Below are positions 1-11,006 of a stretch of 64,000 nt of DNA, piece after piece (position 1 is the stretch's first letter; every line of letters begins with the position of its first letter). The notes beneath the pieces were generated by a model, which saw only the letters and a list, made by a program, of their open reading frames with translations, was not told the DNA's origin and made no database searches. The stretch is from positions 6,014,001 through 6,078,000 of the forward strand of contig JARFIW010000139.1 of assembly GCA_036346225.1 (NCBI GenBank), given 5' to 3'. The position numbers were made by a program, and so were the translations under genes. This DNA comes from Platerodrilus igneus (Eukaryota > Arthropoda > Insecta > Coleoptera > Lycidae).

Positions 1-1798
1 GATTGATTCATCAAGCAAAAATAGCAATGCGTAACATGATCTTTAGGTTTTCTCCATACCATAAGCACTACAAAAGGCATTGACTTACTGGTACCGTTGA
101 ACCATTATCTTAAATTCACAGCACGCACTGCCTAAATGATATGCAGCTCCCAAGGTTTATTCTGCATCCAAAATAAAGTCCATAAGTTTTTTTCTGAAAT
201 TTAATCGTAAACTAGCCACATACGTAACAAAACATATCCGTTTGATTTACACAATTTCGCGACATTCTATAAAGTTTATCAGCAACATATATTGTAAGTA
301 AAACATTAATTCTTTACTTATATTTTATATCTATTTATAGACGCGTTTAGGATGTCAGCTGCTGCTCATCCTGTTCGTGACGCTTATATATCTTAAGCCA
401 GTCTTTCCAGCGACTTCTAGAACCTTTGCCAGAGATTATGACGCTTTGCACATTCCGATGGTGTCACCCGCCAAATTACATTCGTTACAGTATGTTATAT
501 AGTGTAAACAGTTTTTAAAGAATATCTTAATACTTGAGGTTGAAACGAAAATTATGAGTACAGATTCGGTTTCAGCGACCAAGAGCACATAAAAGCCACC
601 CATCAAAAACACAAATCATGTTGGTCTTTGTAATAGAAGTCGCACTTTTCTGTTCAGTTTGATGCTCTTGGCTTATGCTGAACTTCAAGCGGTTCTGCAT
701 GTAACCAGGAGTGGTAGACGAAGGTACGATGCGACCCGATGTAATACGTTAAAATTGTATCCTATGAGTTAAAAATATGTGACGTAAGAAATAATACAAT
801 CAGTCACACACATTATAAAATAGTTTAGTTATTTATATGAATTATAATAACAATACTAATATAAATAAAATACAATTGAATATAAAAGTTAATGCTAAAA
901 AATACAGAAGTAAAATAAATCCCAGTTAACAAAATTGTATTTAGTTATAAGAGCTTTAACTACTTAAAAAACAAAGACTTTCTAACTAATAATTTAATTA
1001 ATGTTTCTAGCAGCAAATGCATCAATGATTTTAGTGGTATCTAATTTAACGCAAAGATTATGCTAGTAATGTTAAATCGACCAAATCATCTTGCGATAAA
1101 TCGGATCTCAGATACGTTTTAATTAATTTTAATGGAGAAAAAAAACTTTTTTTCCATGCTACAGCAAGTGATGTTAATAATACGTAATGTTATTGCACAA
1201 TCTAAATTATTGTTATATATGAAGTGTAATTAATTAATTTAAAAGACAGCACAATTTTTATTTGATTCTTCTGAACTAATATTCTTTAAAGTTTGAAGAT
1301 TACATAAAAGTTTAAAGGTTTTGTGGCATTTTAATTGCTCATATCTATCTTGTAAAGGAATTAACGCTGTATTTAAAATTATATTTAAAAGAATTTATTT
1401 TAAATAATAGTTGGCAACCTGAACTCCATTTGCAAAATAACAGCTGTTCTTTATTATCCAACTGATTACAAAAGCCTTTTCGACAACTTGTAGATACAGT
1501 GAAATTTTCTAAAAGCCTTCACAACTTATTTCCTACTAATAGCTGACAGTACAAATACCAACTTCTTAACATCACTTAATATAGAAGCGCTATAATTAAT
1601 TTGTATCGATCGCTACAATAATGTATGTCGAATAGGGCACTTTATTTTTTACAGTTATTTAGCACTAATTTGATCTCTATCGCGATTTTCAAAGCTCTGA
1701 ATTAGAACTCATACTGTGGTCAAAGCCTTAATTAGAACTGATCTAACTAACGCTCATCACGGCAATTTATATTTTGTCCATTTGTTTTAATTATTTCG
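1..1798. other. AT-rich DNA, no gene seen
   Basis: No coding region, RNA gene or clear repeat can be supported here on either strand. Reading frames are short and composition is uniformly AT-rich, as expected for intergenic or intronic DNA of an AT-rich animal genome. Confidence 0.6.
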
Positions 1799-1935
1799 AG
1801 AACGACAATTGGAAAAAAGATGCAGGTTCGAATCCTTCCGGGACTTTATATTTCCATCTTTCGATTACTAGCTCGACTCGATCATTTGACCTTTGCATAA
1901 AAATCTGTTATTTAATTTTGTTCACTAATACCTTT
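1799..1935 (+). mobile_element. truncated tRNA-derived SINE (family A, copy 1)
   Basis: From about 1820 this matches the copy at 2150-2355: a B-box-like GGTTCGAATCC, then the shared body with TCGATTACTAGCTCGA and a T-rich tail. The tRNA-like 5' half present in the other copy is missing. In its place is a 16-base string (1801-1816) that is the exact reverse complement of the 16 bases at 2137-2152, just upstream of the other copy. I read this as a 5'-truncated or 5'-rearranged SINE. The family name is unknown. Confidence 0.55.
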
Positions 1936-2149
1936 GTATTTATCATCTTGCCTTGTGCAATTATTTAATATGTATATTTAATAGTTAGCTTACAGCTGTG
2001 GTTTTGAGCGTTACTTTCTATATATATCTGACATAAGCCAAAAATTTGATACTGTCAGATGTGATTGACAAAAATGCCATACGTAATTGAAAATTAGGTT
2101 GATGAATGGTTACGTACGTGATTTATATTTGTATTATTTTCCAATTGTC

Positions 2150-2321
2150 GTTACCCGACTCGGTTGTGTAATTGGTAAACGCATCGGCCGCGAAAGCCGA
2201 ACATGCAGGTTCGAATCCTATCTGGGACCATATATTTTCCATCTTTTAATTACTAGCTCGATTTGAAAGAACATTTGGGCTTTGCCTAAAAGTCTAAGTT
2301 ATTATTTCATTTTATTCATCA

Positions 2322-2354
<33 letters not shown>

Positions 2355-2355
2355 T
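2150..2355 (+). mobile_element. tRNA-derived SINE (family A, copy 2) ending in (AT)n
   Basis: The head (about 2151-2230) looks like a tRNA: an A-box-like stretch around GTAATTGGTAAACGC, a putative anticodon stem TCGGC/GCCGA closing a 7-nt loop, and a B-box GGTTCGAATCC. It lacks U33 in the loop, so it is not a functional tRNA gene. The body is shared with the copy at 1820-1935, and the 3' end runs into an (AT)n tract at about 2322-2355. RNA polymerase III internal promoter boxes followed by a non-tRNA body and a simple-repeat tail are what a tRNA-derived SINE looks like. Confidence 0.6.
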
Positions 2356-5300
2356 TGACATGATAAAGAGGTCACGAGAGGTCATAGAAACTCAAAACTT
2401 ATAAATAAAGCCTACCTAAATAGAAGAAATCGGGAAAATTGAAATTTTCAAATATTTAATTACTCCACCATTGTATAAAATAGACATATTGCATGTACAA
2501 AAGCGATTAAATTCATTTCGTTTTAATAAAAAACAAATTTTTCCGTATATGAAACAAATCTTATTGCGCGTGTGTAAATAAAAGCCTACTTAATAAAAAC
2601 GAGTTTTCATTTGTAATTAATTTTCTGTGCATAAAAATGCATAAGAATACGTTTCAGTTGCTGTAGAAGCGAATCTAATTGCATATACAAAGCCATTTAT
2701 TTTATTACCGTAAAGATATATTCGCTTCATTTTTCGTAAATGGCATAGAATATTGTCAGTTTTACGCATTTCACTTAAAATTACATTCAATGTTGTAAAG
2801 AATAACGCATTAATCTTTATAAAATGCGCCGGAACGTTTTATTGTAATAAAAACCAATTTTTGTTACAATTATTAAGATGCCAATCTATTTGCATTTTGC
2901 AAAGCCATACAGAAAGCGGAAGCTTTAATTAGCTAAATCGACACCCGTGTGTGTATAACATAAATTCATTTTTAAAAAAAAACTTTCGCGATTCATAAAG
3001 AAAATATGGCATTTTAGTAAAAATGATTAGAACCCAATTATTTTCATTAATAAATAAACATTTATTCAAAGAACTCGCGCGACCCAGTAAAGAGTCGTAA
3101 AATGGGACAGAGATAGGATAACGCAAGGTTTATAGTTTTAATTGCATTTACGTAGAACAATACAAAAGAAGGAGATAGTAGCGGATAAGTTTGTGCATTA
3201 GACAAGGATAAACAGCGCGTTTTACAATAAAACATAAATCATAGTTGATGCTAATTAGACCATTAAAACGCGCCATTCTCGGTAAAATTACATCACTCAG
3301 GTGAGTAATTCTTCCAATTAAATCGAATAGTATGTAAATTATGACGTAGTTAGATAATTTAGTATAAAAGCCGAAAATTGATTAGAACAATTTATTTATA
3401 AAGTCACCATTCATTTTAAGACGTCGAACATGTTACTTTGAGAAAAGTCGTTTATTAAGTATGTGGCGTGCATACAGTATTTAATATTTAAGATGTAACT
3501 TTGAATAAAGGAGTAATTCTTAGAACGTAATCTACATAAATATGGAGTGTAATTATTTTTAAAACATTACGAGAATCAAACAATCTTCGACATAGATAGT
3601 CCTGATGCAAAATAATACGCTTAGTTAATTAATTGAAAAATAGAAGATGCACTTTGAAAATTAAGATTTTAAATAGAGATTTAAAATTATATGGACAAAT
3701 TGGTAAACTGGGATTTAACGTCAATATAAAATGGAATCAGGAGGTATTCAATGGTTAATTACGAGTTGGATAAGCGATATTTTACCATCGCAAATAAAAA
3801 ACTCGGACAATTTGTTTGTTAATTGATCAAAATAATCTATGTTTTGTAATTTAAATTTAGAATAAGTTCTCATTCTATTATTTGTATGAGGATAATACTG
3901 CAAATTTTGAGGTCGTAGTTCAAAGTATTTTGATCTTTACTAAATAGACTATCTGTGAAGGATTTTTGGCCAAACGCCCTTACAAGCGTGAAAATAAAGG
4001 ATGGATAGAAAATTCTCTTATTTGTGTATCTGTGAGTAAACATTAGGTAAGAATTTTGATTATTTTCTGTATAAACTGGAACTGAATTGTTTTATAAATT
4101 GTTTTGCATGAAAGAAAAATGTTTTTGAATGTATGCATGTTTTCTTGAGATTGTCGTGTTTTATTCCATTTTATAAATTCCATAGTATAATTTCCGTTGA
4201 GCTAGCCAGGCAAAGAAAATTTAGAAAGGTAGGTAAATTAGTAATTACTATTTGCTGTACCGTGTCACAGCATTCTTTTAGCTCCCACTCCAACGCAGCA
4301 AATTTAGCGACGCTCCAACGCGGATTGCGGACTGAAGTGGTTACTAAAAGTGTTGCCTTAATTATTGTTGCTAGCTCAATTTAAATAAAACCACTAGAAT
4401 CAGACATCAAACAAAATGATTCAAAATATTCCTTAAAAAATAATCTTTCAAACAATAATTACTGCATTCATAACAGCTTTTCTCTAATACACAATATCTT
4501 ACATATAACCTCTAGGAAAAACATTCGCACAAATATTAAAATCTAAAAGTAGAGTCCAAAATTGCCACTACGGTTTTGATTTACAAACAATAGCTTAAAT
4601 CTAACAAAAATATAACTTCTGAATAATCACTCACTTATACTAAAAATAGAGTCCAAAGTCTCTTTTGTAATCAAAATGAGCACGCTCCAATCTTAATTTC
4701 ATTTACAAGTAACTCCTTAGCTAAATCTTAATATGTACAAGATTTGTCAAGAGAAGTCAGATAACTCAATATCCACCCTTTTAAAATTGGATTTAAACGT
4801 ATCTGATCAGTTAGGTTTAATATATTTTTTATATGATAGCAAAACCTCGCCGCAGGTTGCCCTCTTCAAATGGAATTATCAACTTGTACACACACTCTAC
4901 TCTTAATTTCAAATACTAATACACAAAATATTCCTATCATATAACATAACTAAATACGTCTTTTTTGTTAAATTATAAACAATGTAATCGTATTTCACCG
5001 TGTAAATTATGCTGGCCGTTGTTGTTGCCTCTGTTTAGCACGTAGTTATCCATTCATGTTCCAAAATCGTTCAAATCGTTAAAAATTTTCTATTAAATGC
5101 CATTAAACATCAAAATTACCATTCCATATATGCTTTTATTCAAATTAAAACTGTATCTTGCAGTAGTCAATTATTATGTATTCATTTATTTTCCATTTTA
5201 ATTCATTGTACGTACATCCAATAATCTCACTTACTTTTCAGCGTTTAAAATACTTTTCGTTTGCTATTTCAATAAAATACTTTGAACTACTAAAACTGTA

Positions 5301-5560
5301 GTATTTTTACTACGTTATATATTATCAATAGTTCTACTGTATCGTGATGTTTACATAGCAACTCATAAACTGATCGACTGATCCTCGTATTTCACTTCCA
5401 TTGGGTTATATAGACAAGCCTTCGTGTGACGTAGGCATCCAGAAAAATCTAGCGAAGTCTAGTTGTCGTTTTTATGTTCGGATTAGTCCTAGAAAGTGGA
5501 CTTGTTTTTTTACGTAAGCATCGAGAATCTTAGTGAATAATGCAACCTGATTTCGCTTTT
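2356..5560. other. AT-rich DNA with diffuse degenerate repetition
   Basis: No gene is supportable. Between about 2500 and 4000 short motifs of the type GCATAAAA / AAAGCC / ACGCATTT recur at irregular spacing, suggesting very old decayed tandem or interspersed repeats. I could not define a unit. The reading frame at 4133-4384 has no recognisable domain. Confidence 0.45.
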
Positions 5561-5678
5561 TGCATTAAGACTCTTTGTTGCCTTTACCTAATTAAACAAG
5601 AATGACTTCAGGATGGTTTTTAAGAAATTTCTTAGAATTGACTTACAAGTCGTTAAAGTAAGCTCTTGAATTGTTATT

Positions 5679-5972
5679 TTGATGAAAAAATTGGCGATGA
5701 TGTTTGTAATTTTAGTTTTACTTAAAAGCTTTTCTTTTTCATTTAATGAATTATTTGCTAGTTCCACTTCTGCTAGTAGTTGTGAGATGGAGATATCTTG
5801 CTTGATAGGTTTTATTCCGAATTGTGGACCAAGTGCTATAAATGATTTTATATCATCAGGTATGATTATATCTGTTAAGTTTTTAAACCATTCATTTTCG
5901 ATATTGATATTGTTTCTGTGGATTTCAATTAGACGGTCAAATTTTCTGGTATTTGTAGCTTTTATATTATAA
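5679..5972 (-). pseudogene. Penelope N-terminal region remnant
   Basis: Read on the - strand, this encodes a diverged peptide with FKNLTDIIIPDDIKSFIALG followed by PQFGIKPIKQDISISQLLAE. The 'LGP-x-F' stretch followed by a helix is typical of the region N-terminal to the reverse transcriptase in Penelope-like polyproteins. The element's terminal repeat lies upstream (6395-6610). The open frame on the + strand over the same bases is a shadow. Decayed, with no start codon that can be trusted. Confidence 0.5.
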
Positions 5973-6394
5973 AAGTATTTATGGAATCTTATGGTGATTC
6001 TATGTTTATATTCTAACCATATATTTTACGGTATAGTATGTGTAATAGAGACAACAAGAGAGTCCTGCCTTCTCTTGAAAAATAGCAAGTTTTGTTGAGT
6101 AATGGTTAACTCTAAATTAATAATTTTGTATTTGAGTTTGAAATTGAACTCTTTTAGTTTGTGTCTCATATAAGCAGTTTTATATTCGAAAATATTATCG
6201 ATTTTCTTAACGCTGTCGTTTATGTTTTGGATAAATGTTGTTAATTATACATCTTGTTAGAAAAATCTTTCTATTTTAGAGTTTAGAGTTGTTTGAAAAT
6301 TCTTTTGGGTATTGAACCATTTGTATACCGTAGTTATTCTTTATGTCATGAAAAAACCATATTACTAATATAAATAAAAGTTTTTACTTGCGGT

Positions 6395-6610
6395 GTGGAA
6401 CTATGTTATATATATAATCTTGTGGAAAAACAGGAATAAAATCAAATAATCCTTTTTCTTAAGTACTCGAGCTTTGGAGATCTATTTGTCTCTTCTTTAG
6501 GAGTAAACTACAGTAAACAATGGTTATAAATAATAGTTAGGTTAAAAATACTTACGAAATTGAGGGTTTGATAATTTAACTATATAATATCTAGTTTAAA
6601 AATTCTTTTA
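6395..6610 (-). repeat. Penelope terminal repeat, - orientation
   Basis: About 200 bp, repeated in inverted orientation at 7153-7350. Shared landmarks are CTCGAGTACTTAAG, the purine-rich AAGAGACAAATAGATCTC and the block around CTCAATTTCGTAA. It contains a decayed hammerhead-like core at about 6461-6503. It lies between the GIY-YIG piece and the N-terminal piece, as a pseudo-LTR would. Confidence 0.6.
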
Positions 6611-6884
6611 AGTTCTGTTAATTTTTGAAATATAATATGTCGATGTCAATTTTGAAAACTGGGCAAAATATATTAGAATATTATAGCCATTTTAAAAAAT
6701 AAAGCTTCCTTAAAGAAAATTTTAAACCTTGTTTGATTAATATTATTCTCATGATATTTAGTTTCTTATAGTAAATATATAAATAGTTTTATATACATAC
6801 AAAAATTTATGATTTTTGAAATGTTATAACGTTTGATATTTTTGTTTACTTCTACAAGATATGCATAGATACAACTAAGATTGT

Positions 6885-7140
6885 TAATGTCTTTTTCTAG
6901 GTTCAATGCATCTGTTTCTTGTCAAATTCTCGCCATCTGAATAAATTTTCTTCTGGTTGTGTTTTTTCATAGTCTAGAATTGTAGCATTGTCGTAATCTA
7001 TGTTATGACCTGTTTCTAAAACGTGAGTTGATAAGCTGATGCATTAACATTTCTTCTTCTGTCGTTTTTGTGTGAAATAATTCTTTGCTGAAGTGTTCTT
7101 GATGTTTCTCCAACCTTAGTTGCATCTATGCTTATCTTCT
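6885..7140 (-). pseudogene. Penelope GIY-YIG endonuclease domain remnant
   Basis: The - strand encodes VGETSRTLQQRIISHKND and, one frame over, a run ending with LETGHNIDYDNATILDYEKT. This is the GIY-YIG nuclease core as it appears at the C-terminus of Penelope-like elements, which use it for target nicking. The first GIY half is cut off at about 7140, where an inverted terminal repeat begins. At least one frameshift separates the two halves. Confidence 0.6.
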
Positions 7141-7152
7141 AGAAGTAGACCA

Positions 7153-7350
7153 ATTTTTTAAACTAGATATTATATATTTAAATTATCTAAACCTCAATTT
7201 CGTAAATACTTTTAACCTAAACTATTATTTATAAGCATTGTTTACTGTAGTTTACTCCTGAGGAAGAGACAAATAGATCTCAAAAGCTCGAGTACTTAAG
7301 AAAAAAGAGTATTGATTTTATTGCTTTTTTTCCACAAGATTATATATTTA
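7153..7350 (+). repeat. Penelope terminal repeat, + orientation, with hammerhead-like motif
   Basis: Inverted copy of 6395-6610. At 7258-7292 it reads CTGAGGA, then a short GAGA/TCTC stem, then AAAA, then GCTCGAG. This follows the CUGANGA - stem II - GAAA - stem III order of a hammerhead ribozyme, except that the conserved G of GAAA is changed. Penelope-like elements are known to carry hammerhead motifs in their terminal repeats. Activity is doubtful because a core base is altered. Confidence 0.5.
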
Positions 7351-7376
7351 CCGTTAAATTCCACATGGCAAGTAAG

Positions 7377-7378
<2 letters not shown>

Positions 7379-7427
<49 letters not shown>

Positions 7428-7432
7428 TATAA
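7379..7432. repeat. (TA)n microsatellite
   Basis: About 54 bases of nearly pure TA repeat with one phase break, directly after the inverted Penelope terminal repeat. Confidence 0.95.
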
Positions 7433-9150
7433 ATAACCTTTAAATTTTAAATATATCTCTTTTTATATGCCTGACTAGAGCTCAGTTTAATTAACACAGT
7501 GCACGACGATACGACAACAAAAAAAGTTTAACCCCCCTTTTAACCTAGCTCATTTCTACTTGAATGATATAAACGAAACAAACCAAAATTTGTATAATGA
7601 CCAAGAATATATACACTTTACAGTTTAATAACTTTGAGAATTTGATTTGCTATTCATAAATTAACCCCCGAATCAAAATAATAATATCAATCTGATTATG
7701 CTCAAATTATAACTCCCTTGAAGCCAGCAAAAATAACACTATACTATTGGAAGCACCTTTTGAACGTTCAAACGACCTTCTTTTTCTCTATTTAAATTTT
7801 TACGTATAAAAAGATTTTTGGTGACCCTTTACAAAACAAATACTTCAATATATGCAAATATGTAAATATTAAAATTCAAATAAAGCCTTATGCTCATAAA
7901 GAATATTCTTATTTCTGATCTGCGTTTTCCTTGCTTGTTTCCAATTCTTAGAACTGCCTCTGCATGTGACTGACCAACACCTCTGGATTGTTTCCACTTA
8001 AACTCTCTTGTTTACTGCGTAGTACAGTTCGCCCAGCCTAATCCTTAGTTTGACTAATTTCTCCCTTCAATGCTCATATGTTTATGTATACCACTGCTTA
8101 ATTATATATTTTCGCTAGAGCAATTATTTAAATCCATTTCTTTATTAGTTCAATAGTAGTTACTTAGATTCGTTTACCAGAGAATTCGTTCACCAGAGTG
8201 TTTACTTAGAATTCATTAGAGTACGTTACTTAAAGTGTTTACTTAGAGTAATTACTTAGATTCGTTCCTTAAATCTCTAAATTATTAAATATTAAAATTA
8301 GGTTTAATTAATAATTCTAACTTATGTTTTTCAAAGATAACGGCAACTTTTAGTGTAGATCGGCATTAGAATTATTCTTTTAAAATTTTTCTATCTCGAC
8401 TTTCACTAAATAATTATTTAATTTTTACTTTTTTTCACTCCGCGTGATATTATTATTTGAACTGTTATAGATTGTGTTTTGGTCGAAGAAAGACTGATTG
8501 TTTACCAAGTCCGTGTTCTATATAAAGGCTCCTCCCTTCGCCTGTACCATTGGTTTTTCGAGTGTACTTTCTTATTTGAGGCGTTGTACTTTGCATTATC
8601 TTGCAGCCTTCGGATTTTCTATAACATTACCATCAAAACTCGTTTAGAAGTGATGCATTTCCTCACGTAGACATCTAATTTGTGTAGTGTATTCCTCTGA
8701 ATATCCAACTTTAAACTTTCTACAAGTGACGTCCGCTTGTTTACATTTGCATTTATTTAAATTTTCCCGTTTAATTTATCACTTAACCAAACGTCTGTTT
8801 TGTTGATTATTACTCCAAAATCTGTTGGATTTTATATGAATTTACGATGTACAGATCACGTAGTCAAATTTCTATGATGACGTACTTGAATGCGTTTATT
8901 TATTTTATGCGTTAATGTTTTGAAAAGGATTCTTTTATAGCTAGTATGCCAGGTTATTTCCTATCACTAATTGCGTATTTATTTCAATAAAACTGGTTGC
9001 GTTTAAAAAGTTATTCCTGCGTATTTATTTTCAATTTTAGGCTTGCATATTTAATTTAAAAAGCATTATATGACGTCCAAGTTATTTATCTTACTAAATA
9101 TGATTTGATTTTTGAAGAATGAGCCTTCTATTAAAGTTAGTTGTGATTTA
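7433..9150. other. AT-rich DNA with a short repetitive patch
   Basis: No gene seen. At about 8157-8275 the words TTACTTAGA, GTTTACTTAGA and ATTCGTT recur every 15 to 30 bases, a small irregular minisatellite-like patch. Around 8885-9030 GCGTATTTATTT-like words recur. The frame at 8479-8670 has no recognisable domain. Confidence 0.45.
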
Positions 9151-9302
9151 TATACAGTGTGCTCAATATTAGCTTTTTGCATAATTGTCGAGTTACTTCC
9201 ATTTTATGATGAAATTGTTGTTTTCTAAACGCTTTAGTGATATTCACATGTAGCGTACGACCTTTATGACTTGATACACCCCTAAATTACCCTATTAATA
9301 CA

Positions 9303-9338
<36 letters not shown>

Positions 9339-9440
9339 CTGAGTTAAACTCGCCCCACGGATTGGACGCACATTAAATGCTGTGATATACTTGTTAGCCC
9401 CACTATTGGGTCCATATAAAATGCTGTGTTAACTCTTATG
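9151..9440 (+). mobile_element. palindromic MITE (left half) joined to tRNA-Lys-like repeats
   Basis: The left part matches the MITE at 10778-11006: it starts TATACAGTGTGCTC and carries the block CACCCCTAAATTA...TACAGCA. The centre is an (AT)n tract (9305-9336). To the right, instead of the matching arm, there are about two units of a ~44-bp repeat containing GCCCCACGGATTGGACGCA and GCCCCACTATTGGGTCCA, each followed by AAATGCTGTG. No right terminal repeat is seen. A chimeric or rearranged element. Confidence 0.5.
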
Positions 9441-10777
9441 TTACTCAAGCACTTGTGAAAATGTTAATTTATAATTTTCTTTGCCTCGACTAGCTGATTC
9501 AATTAAATAAAGCAATTCCACAATACACAGTATAATGATTAAATATTTACAACTTTTTCCCTTTTTAAATATCTTCTCCTTTTTTGAATTATTCACATCT
9601 CTTAGATTTTTAGAAAATGAAGCCAGCAAAACGAGCTTTTATTACATTTAGAGACCTGTTGAAACGTTTCAAGATGTCTATAACTTTTCATAAATTTATA
9701 CAAGAAACCCCAATTTGTCGGCTCTTACACTTTTAAATTATTGTTGAGATTAAAACAGTTTTTAGGAATAAATCACATCAAAAATATCTAACCTGAGGAG
9801 ATTCAATAGGTGCTCTGCATTCCAAGAATTGAAGTCGACATCCAACCAAAATTTAGTATACAAATCGTTATTCCAATGAAAGGTTTTTCATTTCCGTAAT
9901 AGAATATAGACCATTTTCAGAGATTATTAAATTGTTTGAACAGACAGCATTTTCCAGAGTTTCGTGTCCAAAATTGTATTTAAGATCGTAATGGATCGTT
10001 ATTCAAAGTTTTAACAGGAATCGTAACGTTATTTCGTTTGTAATTTAGAACGTGGTTCAAATTGTAATTTAGAACGGAATTCCTCAGGACGTATTTAATC
10101 AGAACGTAATTCTTCAGACCGTAATTATTCAGAGCCCTGTTTTATTTATTATTAGAAATGATATAATTTCATTAAATCTTATCTACTTACGTCTTTTAGA
10201 AGTACGGCTCTCTGCACAATTATACACTCTTCAAAATAATTTTCACTTAACTTTTCCCGTAAATATTTATCATTTTCAAGTATAGTGACTGCCTAGTTTC
10301 AAAAGTATACTAACTCGATATTCAATTGTCAAGATATTTATAGGATCGGCCCCCTTGTTATTTTGGGAATTTCACCAGTTGTCTAGTTCAATAGCATGAC
10401 GCGATGCTCACTTTGTCACGTAAATTCCTAGTATACCTTGCATTTACTTCAGAAATCCCAGGAATCCTCATTCAATAGATCATGTAGTATTGTTTGTTGG
10501 CCTTATTCTAATCGGGATGGAATACATTTGGTGTTTATTTCCTAATAAATTGGATTTTTGAGCAAATGTGATACTTTTAAATCACGTACGCTTTTCAAAT
10601 AATGCATAATTTCTAAGTGCGTTTAAGATGATATATCCACGCATTTTTTGAATATTTGTCTAGCCAATTCATGCAGATTTTTCACTGATTTAATTTCAAT
10701 GCGTTTCGTTACCTTTTCAAATTCTTATCTTTGCTCATAGCTACTCTCGGATATCTGTATAATCGCTTGTACTGCTA
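9441..10777. other. AT-rich DNA, nothing recognised
   Basis: No coding region or clear repeat found. The words CAGAACGTAATTC / AGAACGGAATTC / CAGACCGTAATT recur at about 10048-10125, a tiny decayed local repeat. Confidence 0.5.
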
Positions 10778-11006
10778 TATACAGTGTGCTCTCAACTAAT
10801 AATATTTATAATGACCTATTTACTCTACTAATATCTGTACTTATGTGCTTTTGTTACTTGGACGTTTCTTCTGTTTGTTTTACGACCCCTATGACTTAAC
10901 CTACCCCTAAATTAACCCTATAATTACAGCAATATATATATAGATTGCTGTGGATTTAAAGGGTTAAATTTGGGGTCAACAAAGCAATTTCCTAACACCC
11001 TGTATA
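10778..11006 (+). mobile_element. palindromic MITE with TACAGKGTG termini
   Basis: The left end reads TATACAGTGTGCTC and the right end AACACCCTGTATA, giving ~11-bp inverted termini flanked by or including TA. The interior is a near-perfect hairpin: CCCCTAAATTAACCCT and ACAGCAAT on the left pair with ATTGCTGT and AGGGTTAAATTTGGGG on the right, around a 12-base AT tract. At 229 bp with no coding capacity this is a MITE. The TA target and terminal sequence suggest mobilisation by a Tc1/mariner-type transposase, but that is inference. Confidence 0.65.

Larger units (their letters stand above)
5561..7350 (-). mobile_element. Penelope-like retroelement fragment with inverted terminal repeats
   Basis: Two protein pieces of one Penelope-like element lie on the - strand. 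At about 7140-6890 is the C-terminal GIY-YIG endonuclease region, with VGETSRTLQQRI and, after a frame change, HVLETGHNIDYDNA. At 5972-5690 is an N-terminal segment with IPDDIKSFIALGPQFG. Between them (6395-6610) and beyond the GIY-YIG piece (7153-7350) are two inverted copies of a ~200-bp terminal sequence. C-terminus, terminal repeat, then N-terminus in one direction is the layout of partial tandem Penelope copies sharing a pseudo-LTR. All frames are broken, so it is dead. No reverse transcriptase core is visible. Confidence 0.65.

Noticed and set aside
2150..2232. A tRNA gene
   Set aside because: A- and B-box-like sequences exist, but the anticodon loop lacks U33 and the body continues into a repeat shared with 1820-1935; it is a SINE head.
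5679..5972. 97-codon open frame on the + strand
   Set aside because: It is the antisense of the Penelope N-terminal region; only the - strand translation shows family motifs.
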